Shown: positions 1-3,797 of the stretch, piece by piece
Position numbering within the stretch: position 1 is the first letter of the stretch
Layout of the letters: each line of letters opens with the position of its first letter
Source: RGIG3009 sp964470515
GTDB lineage: Bacteria; Bacillota; Clostridia; Oscillospirales; Acutalibacteraceae
DNA: 6,489 bases
Reading direction: 5' to 3'
Assembly (NCBI GenBank): GCA_964470515.1
Contig: CAYYDD010000071.1
Span: 1-6,489, forward strand
Program-made: the position numbers and the translations under genes
The notes under the pieces: generated by a model
The model's database searches: none
Seen by the model: the letters and a program-made list of their open reading frames with translations, nothing else
Told to the model about the DNA's origin: nothing

Positions 1-30
1 GCTGAGGTCGGTAAGCAGCCGAAACAATAA
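1..30 (+). CDS. C-terminal tail of an unidentified plus-strand gene (partial)
   Basis: Frame 1 reads nine codons (AEVGKQPKQ) and a TAA stop at 28-30. A strong intrinsic terminator on the same strand begins six bases later. That spacing is what makes a real gene end believable, because nine open codons alone would prove nothing. The tail is polar and lysine-rich, as in many soluble proteins, but too short to identify. The gene would converge on the minus-strand operon ending at 190. Confidence 0.5.
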   Translation, partial: AEVGKQPKQ

Positions 31-36
31 AAAGTG

Positions 37-63
37 AAGCTCCCTCGTGTGAGGGAGCTTTTT
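37..63 (+). terminator. Intrinsic terminator of the left-edge plus-strand gene
   Basis: A perfect 10-bp stem (AAGCTCCCTC 37-46, GAGGGAGCTT 51-60) closes a GTGT loop and runs into five T residues (59-63) on the plus strand. On the minus strand the same hairpin is followed after three bases by TTTTT, so it may also stop transcripts coming from the lipoprotein operon. Confidence 0.85.
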
Positions 64-80
64 GCTTGTGTGAGCGCACC

Positions 81-144
81 TGATAGCCGCCCCTACAACC
101 CCAAAGCAGCATCGTGGGGGCGACCAATGGTCGCCTGCGGGGTT
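81..144. repeat. Degenerate palindromic intergenic repeat
   Basis: Positions 119-135 form an 8-bp perfect inverted repeat (GGCGACCA / TGGTCGCC) around one central base. It is enclosed by a distal AACCCC (97-102) / GGGGTT (139-144) pair. Just left of it, the minus strand of 81-96 reads GTAGGGGCGGC, and the plus strand at 113-121 reads GTGGGGGCG, so two related half-elements face in opposite directions. I associate GTAGGGGCGRCC-type hairpins with dispersed intergenic repeats of gut Clostridia; that is from memory. No T-run follows, so it is not a normal terminator. The rest of 64-189 holds no gene that I can support. Confidence 0.5.
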
Positions 145-189
145 TGCACAAGTTTCGGCGGCGGGGGTATGTGCGGGTGAGGGAGCAAT

Positions 190-975
190 TTAAAAGTAGC
201 TCCATTCGTCTCCCCAATATCCTTGGATCAAGCGCCGACCCTCGACGGCGGTGCTCATCAACGAGGCAAACGCCATCGCGTGCGTGCCCTCGACGGTGGC
301 GCAATTCTCGTAATAGTCCGCACCGCGCTCTAAGGTAAAGACGGGAGACTCCAGATCGTCGAAATAGATATTGATCGTCTCCGGGGCCTTAAACCATCCG
401 TTATCGCTGCTGTGGGTGATCGTCACGCAGTATTTGGAGTACACGTCGCCGGCGTCACTGTATTTCCATTCGACTTCATTCAGCACCGCTTCAAGCACAG
501 CGGCCTCCGCCGCTGTCAGGGTATACTCCCGCTCAACAATAAATTCGTCCTCGTTGTACGTCGTATAGACGTATTGATAGGTCGTCAGCTCCGGGCCGGC
601 CTCGCTTTGCGCGATCACCTCATCGTACTTATCACTGCGGCAATAGTGCGTCGTGGTCGCGAAATACTCATCCGCAACCAGAAACACGCCGTCCGTGCTG
701 GGTGAAAACGCCTGGCCGTTTGCTTGTACAAGCAACAGCGGCACGTCTTGCTCCGCCACGTATACCGTTGCATCATAGTCGGTGTTGAGCGTCGGATCCA
801 GCATATCACAGCTCGGCAGGGGCTTATACACGGTGCCGTTCAACAGGATATTGCGGTCGGCATCCCAGTAGCCGCGCACCTCGCGTAGCTCGTCGATATC
901 AATGCTACAGCCGCATAGACTGAAGCACAGGAGAAGTGTCAGCAACAACGCAGTTATACGCTTTGTTCGTTTCAT
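190..975 (-). CDS. Unrecognised lipoprotein, last gene of the gntR-ABC operon
   Basis: This is a 261-residue predicted lipoprotein. Residues 1-22 form a signal peptide with a basic start (KRTKR), a Leu-rich core and a lipobox-like LCGC, giving lipidated Cys23; Cys at -2 is unusual but tolerated. The mature part is acidic and rich in Tyr and Thr, with no further membrane segment. It has four more Cys (in PSCDM, YCRS, YCVT and NCAT contexts), an even number that could form disulfides if exported. I recognise no family. The frame extends 18 codons further upstream, but ATG at 973-975 is chosen because the signal peptide starts there and GGGGTGAT precedes it at a good distance. It begins 14 nt after the permease stop, so it should be co-transcribed and work at the outer face of the membrane with the transporter. 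Function unknown. Confidence 0.85.
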   Translation of the reverse strand: MKRTKRITALLLTLLLCFSLCGCSIDIDELREVRGYWDADRNILLNGTVYKPLPSCDMLDPTLNTDYDATVYVAEQDVPLLLVQANGQAFSPSTDGVFLVADEYFATTTHYCRSDKYDEVIAQSEAGPELTTYQYVYTTYNEDEFIVEREYTLTAAEAAVLEAVLNEVEWKYSDAGDVYSKYCVTITHSSDNGWFKAPETINIYFDDLESPVFTLERGADYYENCATVEGTHAMAFASLMSTAVEGRRLIQGYWGDEWSYF

Positions 976-989
976 TGTATCACCCCGTT

Positions 990-1799
990 TTATTCCAGAT
1001 TCAGCCGACGGGTGAGGATGCGGCGGCACACGAGAAACAGTATTGCACCGAATGCCAATTCAAACAGCAGAATACCGCAGAGTGCGATGTGCGCCGATGC
1101 GTGCGGGTTTTCGGTGATGAACTGTCCGATGGGATTCCAAAACTCCTCGCCCAGCAAAGGTAGAACGAGCATAGCAACGGTGGTGAGCGCCTGCACGACC
1201 GAATAGTAGATGATATACACGCCCACCGACAGCAGGATGCGGTTTTTCTTGGCGAGCTGACCGATGGTCATACAGGTATAATATATCAGCATTCCCGCCG
1301 CACTGCCTGCCAGCATAGCCAGCAACAATTCCGCAACGTACAGCCAGAACTGCCAGCCGATCGGACCGCTCACGACCAGCTTGATGAGGTAGTCACCTGC
1401 GTGGATGAGCTCGATCAGCAGATCACCCTCCAGAGCGAGGATGCCCGCCAGTACGATAGTGACGACCGCAATGACGTAAAACAGCACGACCGTCAGCAGC
1501 TTTACCCACAGATGCTGGGTGGGGGAGACGGGCAGTGTAAAGGATAAGTAACCCTCGGCGGTGAACAGATTGCGGTAGTACCGCACGAGGCCCATCACCA
1601 TCGTCATCAGCAGGCACACAAAGCACGCCATGCCGAAAAAGATGACGGCGGAGCGGATGGCAATATCGTAGATAATGTGGTCAAATTCCACGATCTGCAG
1701 GATACGCGTAAACCCGGCGATGGCCAGCAGGATACCGTAGGTCGGTAGCAGTACGCGTGCCAGTGCCAGAAACTCGTGTTTAAATAACTTCTTTACCAT
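990..1799 (-). CDS. ABC-2 type transporter permease, six membrane helices
   Basis: A 269-residue integral membrane protein, taken to be the membrane part of the transporter whose ATPase is encoded just upstream. Hydrophobic stretches at about 13-31, 48-72, 99-122, 150-178, 187-215 and 236-258 suggest six helices. Both ends are basic (KKLFKHEF; RRILTRRLN), which fits both ends being cytoplasmic. The loop between helices 2 and 3 (about 74-92) carries RNLFTAEGYLSFTLPVS, a pattern I associate with clostridial ABC-2 permeases paired with GntR regulators. Being a half-transporter, it probably works as a dimer. Its ATG overlaps the end of the ATPase gene by 7 nt and is preceded by GGGAGGTG, which suggests coupled translation. 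Direction is more likely export, by analogy with ABC-2 systems; the substrate is unknown. Confidence 0.88.
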   Translation of the reverse strand: MVKKLFKHEFLALARVLLPTYGILLAIAGFTRILQIVEFDHIIYDIAIRSAVIFFGMACFVCLLMTMVMGLVRYYRNLFTAEGYLSFTLPVSPTQHLWVKLLTVVLFYVIAVVTIVLAGILALEGDLLIELIHAGDYLIKLVVSGPIGWQFWLYVAELLLAMLAGSAAGMLIYYTCMTIGQLAKKNRILLSVGVYIIYYSVVQALTTVAMLVLPLLGEEFWNPIGQFITENPHASAHIALCGILLFELAFGAILFLVCRRILTRRLNLE

Positions 1800-2491
1800 C
1801 GGAACACCTCCCGGAACAGCTCGTCAACGCTCTTGCCGTTCTCCTCGCGGATCTCATCCACGGTCTTTTGCAGTACGATGTGACCTCGATTGATAAACAC
1901 GACATCATCCAATATCTGTTCGATATCCGTGATGAGATGCGTCGAGATCAGAACCGTGGCCTCGGGGTTGTAGTTGTTGATAATGGTGGAAATGACGTAG
2001 TCGCGTGCCGCAGGGTCAACACCGGCGATGGGCTCATCCAGCACGTACAGACGGGCATTGCGGCTCATCGTCAGGATCAGGCAGACCTTTTCCTTGTTGC
2101 CCTTGGACAGCGTTTTCAGGCGCGTATCCGGGGAAATGCCCAGTCGCTCCATCATGTCGTAGGCCATCTGCGGGCGGAAATCGGCGTAAAAATCCACAAA
2201 ATAGTCCACGATCTGTCGCACCTTCATCCACGAGTTTAGGAAGCTGTTATCAGGAAGATAGGCGACGAGCTTTTTGGTCTCCACGCCCGGCAGCAGGCCA
2301 TTGACCGCCAGCATACCGGCGGTGGGGGACAGAAGACCGTTTATCAGCTTGATAAGTGTCGTTTTTCCCGAGCCGTTGGGACCGAGAAGACCGATGATGC
2401 GGCCGCTTTGCAGCGACAGATCAATATTGTCCAAAGCCGTGAGAGCACCGTAGCGCTTCGTCAGGCCGACACAACGCAGAATTTCACTCAT
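1793..2491 (-). CDS. ABC transporter ATP-binding protein (YtrB/BcrA-like)
   Basis: A 232-residue cytoplasmic ATPase that powers the adjacent permease. Walker A is GPNGSGKTT (37-45), the signature is LSKGNKEKV (128-136, a variant of LSGGQ), Walker B is LYVLDEP (148-154, catalytic Glu153), the D-loop is GVDP (157-160) and the switch His is H185. The Q-loop position reads LPDNSFL with Asp instead of Gln, and LSKG replaces LSGG; I believe both are common in the GntR-linked YtrB-type branch rather than signs of decay. The frame is open for 48 codons upstream, but ATG at 2489-2491 is chosen: it overlaps the gntR stop as ATGA, has AAGGAG eight bases before it, and starts a normal ABC N-terminus (EILRCVGLTKRYG). 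The size is typical of a single-domain drug, peptide or lipid exporter ATPase. Confidence 0.95.
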   Translation of the reverse strand: MSEILRCVGLTKRYGALTALDNIDLSLQSGRIIGLLGPNGSGKTTLIKLINGLLSPTAGMLAVNGLLPGVETKKLVAYLPDNSFLNSWMKVRQIVDYFVDFYADFRPQMAYDMMERLGISPDTRLKTLSKGNKEKVCLILTMSRNARLYVLDEPIAGVDPAARDYVISTIINNYNPEATVLISTHLITDIEQILDDVVFINRGHIVLQKTVDEIREENGKSVDELFREVFRW

Positions 2492-2847
2492 TCGTTCCAC
2501 TCCTTCACAAATTCCTTGACAGCGGCGGGTTGCATCCCGAGATTGGCCATCTCGGCAAAAAACGCCGCCGTTTTCTCCGCCGCAAGCTGCTGAACCGTAT
2601 GTTCCGCGACGGTGCGATTCTCGCCGATGAACCACCCCACGTTCTGTACCGCGTACAGAACGCCCTGCTCCTCCAGACGGTCAAAGGCGTGCTGAACGGT
2701 GTTGGGATTGACACCGATCTGCACGGCATACTCCCGCACCGACGGCAGACGTTCTCCTGCCGACAGCTTGCCGCGTGCGATCTGCTTGCAAACGTGTTCG
2801 CAGATCTGCGGGCAGATCGCCCGCCCTTTATCGGGTTTCCAATTCAA
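2488..2847 (-). CDS. GntR-family (YtrA-type) transcriptional regulator, TTG start
   Basis: A 119-residue DNA-binding protein, first gene of the operon. Residues about 9-76 are the GntR winged helix, with the typical GERLPSVREYA and GVNPNTVQHAFDRLEEQGVL (45-64). After it comes only a short helical tail (about 78-119) and no large ligand domain, which is the YtrA architecture, where the tail mainly dimerises. The start codon is TTG (2845-2847): no ATG lies near the N-terminus, and a consensus AAGGAGG sits seven bases upstream. Relatives such as Bacillus subtilis YtrA repress their own ABC operon and are relieved by cell-wall-active antibiotics. The same role is inferred here from the palindrome at the operon promoter. 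The ATPase gene overlaps its stop by 4 nt. Confidence 0.93.
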   Translation of the reverse strand: MNWKPDKGRAICPQICEHVCKQIARGKLSAGERLPSVREYAVQIGVNPNTVQHAFDRLEEQGVLYAVQNVGWFIGENRTVAEHTVQQLAAEKTAAFFAEMANLGMQPAAVKEFVKEWNE

Positions 2848-2854
2848 TCGGCTT

Positions 2855-2861
2855 CCTCCTT
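2855..2861 (-). promoter_or_regulatory. Consensus ribosome binding site deciding the TTG start of gntR
   Basis: The minus strand reads AAGGAGG seven bases before the TTG at 2847. This full match to the anti-Shine-Dalgarno sequence supports starting the regulator at TTG, in the absence of any nearby in-frame ATG. Confidence 0.85.
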
Positions 2862-2865
2862 TCGG

Positions 2866-2885
2866 TGTATTACCTTGCTAATACA
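2866..2885. promoter_or_regulatory. Probable operator for the GntR regulator
   Basis: A perfect inverted repeat, TGTATTA (2866-2872) and TAATACA (2879-2885), is separated by six bases. It abuts the -10 box and covers the expected transcription start, about seven bases downstream of it. A bound dimer there would block initiation. The two-fold symmetry, 20-bp size and place before a gntR gene fit autoregulation by a YtrA-type protein. There is no T-run and the spacer is AT-poor, so it is not a terminator. Binding is inferred. Confidence 0.7.
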
Positions 2886-2914
2886 AAAATAGCATATGGT
2901 AACACTTGTGTCAA
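2886..2914 (-). promoter_or_regulatory. Sigma-A type promoter of the gntR-ABC-lipoprotein operon
   Basis: On the minus strand, TTGACA (2909-2914, perfect -35) is followed after 17 bases by TATTTT (2886-2891, four of six matches). A TGC directly before the -10 gives an extended -10. The promoter sits about 40 bases upstream of the gntR start, after the apt terminator, and is the only good candidate for driving the four genes. Confidence 0.8.
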
Positions 2915-2934
2915 CATAATTTTACAAATATTAC

Positions 2935-2970
2935 AAAAAAGAAAGCCTCTTTTGCGAAAAAAGAGGCTTT
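2935..2970 (-). terminator. Intrinsic terminator of apt
   Basis: A perfect 12-bp stem (2942-2953 with 2959-2970) closes a 5-base loop. Reading in the minus direction it is followed by C and six T residues (2935-2940). It starts 8 bases after the apt stop, separating apt from the gntR operon. The A/T-rich stem ends give a weaker T-run on the plus strand too. Confidence 0.92.
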
Positions 2971-2978
2971 TGTATGTA

Positions 2979-3503
2979 TTATTTCCCCTCGTAGGTAATG
3001 ACTGACTGCACGTCGTACTCGGCCAGCTTGTCGCGACCCTTGAGCCCCGCCAGCTCCATCAGGAAGATGATCTTGACGACCTGACCACCCAGCGCCTCCA
3101 CGAGCTGGGCGCACGCGGCTATCGTGCCGCCGGTCGCCAGCAGATCGTCCACCAGCACGACCCTTTGACCCGGCTTGATGGCATCGCAGTGCATCTCGAT
3201 CACCGCCGTGCCGTATTCCAGCTCGTATTCCTGCCATACCACCTCGCGCGGCAGCTTGCCCTGCTTGCGGATGGGAACAAACGGTTTGTGCAGGTTGTAA
3301 GCGAGGGGGGCGCCCAGAATAAATCCGCGCGACTCCGCGCCCGCGATGACGTCGCAGTCCACACCGTCCAGTCGATCGAGCATCTCGTCTACCGCGAGCT
3401 GAAAGCCATCCGCATCCTGCAACACCGAGGTGAGGTCGCGGAACATAATACCCGGCTCCGGAAAATCCGGGATGGTTAAGACATAATCTTTTACCGATTT
3501 CAT
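2979..3503 (-). CDS. apt: Adenine phosphoribosyltransferase
   Basis: Converts adenine and PRPP to AMP and pyrophosphate in cytoplasmic purine salvage. The 174 residues match the usual 170-180. The N-terminus has the APT-typical IPDFPEPGIMFRDLTSVL (11-28). AGAESRGFILGAPLA (54-68) is the conserved segment near the active site, RKQGKLP (79-85) is the flexible loop, and VVLVDDLLATGGTIAA (115-130) is the PRPP-binding motif with the Asp-Asp pair (119-120). The ATG at 3501-3503 gives the full conserved N-terminus. Its ribosome site (AAGGGA) is about 11 bases upstream, a little far. In many Firmicutes apt lies by recJ and relA; here it stands alone between rpoC and a transporter operon, with its own promoter and terminator. 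No PurR-box or purine riboswitch is apparent upstream. Confidence 0.97.
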   Translation of the reverse strand: MKSVKDYVLTIPDFPEPGIMFRDLTSVLQDADGFQLAVDEMLDRLDGVDCDVIAGAESRGFILGAPLAYNLHKPFVPIRKQGKLPREVVWQEYELEYGTAVIEMHCDAIKPGQRVVLVDDLLATGGTIAACAQLVEALGGQVVKIIFLMELAGLKGRDKLAEYDVQSVITYEGK

Positions 3504-3532
3504 CGGTAATCACTTCCCTTATCAGAATACAC

Positions 3533-3566
3533 CTTTACTTTACCAGAAAATCCGACAAAAGTAAAG
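3533..3566. repeat. 9-bp inverted repeat framing the apt promoter
   Basis: CTTTACTTT (3533-3541) and its exact reverse complement AAAGTAAAG (3558-3566) are 16 bases apart. The arms overlap the -10 and -35 boxes. This may be an operator or chance similarity between two A/T-rich promoter boxes. As a transcript hairpin it would be weak because the arms are A/T-rich. Confidence 0.5.
3537..3565 (-). promoter_or_regulatory. Candidate promoter of apt
   Basis: The minus strand has TTTACT (3560-3565, four of six -35 matches), a 17-base spacer, then TAAAGT (3537-3542, four of six -10 matches) preceded by TGG as an extended -10. Initiation about seven bases on would give a leader of roughly 27 nt before the apt ATG. 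A separate promoter is expected because rpoC ends in its own terminator. Confidence 0.6.
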
Positions 3567-3573
3567 ACCCAAT

Positions 3574-3745
3574 CCCTACAGCGTATGCCTTTTCCCTGCT
3601 TTGTATGCCGAAACGGCATAGCAGGGGTCGGTGGTAGCACCGTTGCCCAGCCCCGTTTGTCGGCGAAGCCGACATTTCCCCTCCCAGGGGAATAACCTCG
3701 ACAGCCCCCGATTTATACGAAAGATGGCGGTGTCGGGTTGAGCCG
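3574..3745. repeat. Cluster of short hairpins, probable dispersed intergenic repeat
   Basis: This part of the 294-base rpoC-apt spacer is packed with inverted repeats. TATGCCG/CGGCATA (3604-3620, AAA loop) is extended by outer CCCTGC/GCAGGG arms. CGGTG/CACCG lies at 3629-3642, TGTCGGC/GCCGACA at 3658-3674 (GAA loop) and TTCCCCT/AGGGGAA at 3676-3692. A longer stem with one bulge pairs 3694-3703 with 3731-3739. None has a T-run, so they are not ordinary terminators, and the only frame through it encodes no recognisable protein. The layout resembles REP or MITE-like noncoding repeats of Clostridia; copy number cannot be known from this window. Confidence 0.6.
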
Positions 3746-3757
3746 TATCCGTCACGC

Positions 3758-3790
3758 AAAACGACCCCCGTGAAAATCCACGGGGGTCGT
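3758..3790 (-). terminator. Intrinsic terminator of rpoC
   Basis: A perfect 12-bp GC-rich stem (ACGACCCCCGTG 3761-3772 with 3779-3790) closes a 6-base loop, and on the minus strand runs into only four T residues (3758-3761). It lies 7 bases after the rpoC stop. The stem is strong but the T-run short, so some read-through toward apt is possible. Confidence 0.8.
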
Positions 3791-3797
3791 GCGCTTA

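Noticed and set aside
976..1029. Extended start of the lipoprotein, 18 codons earlier
   Set aside because: It would overlap the permease gene, lacks a suitable ribosome site, and would put a Pro/His-rich stretch before a normal signal peptide.
2492..2635. Extended start of the ATPase within gntR
   Set aside because: The added 48 residues are an out-of-frame reading of gntR; the ATGA overlap with AAGGAG upstream marks the true start.
3504..3600. Purine riboswitch or PurR box upstream of apt
   Set aside because: The leader after the candidate promoter is too short for a purine aptamer, and no conserved riboswitch core or paired PurR motif is visible.
3574..3745. CRISPR array
   Set aside because: The hairpins differ in sequence from one another; there are no identical direct repeats with regular spacers.
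3535..3759. 74-codon minus-strand open frame between rpoC and apt
   Set aside because: It lies across the hairpin cluster and the apt promoter, has no convincing ribosome site, and its composition follows the repeats.
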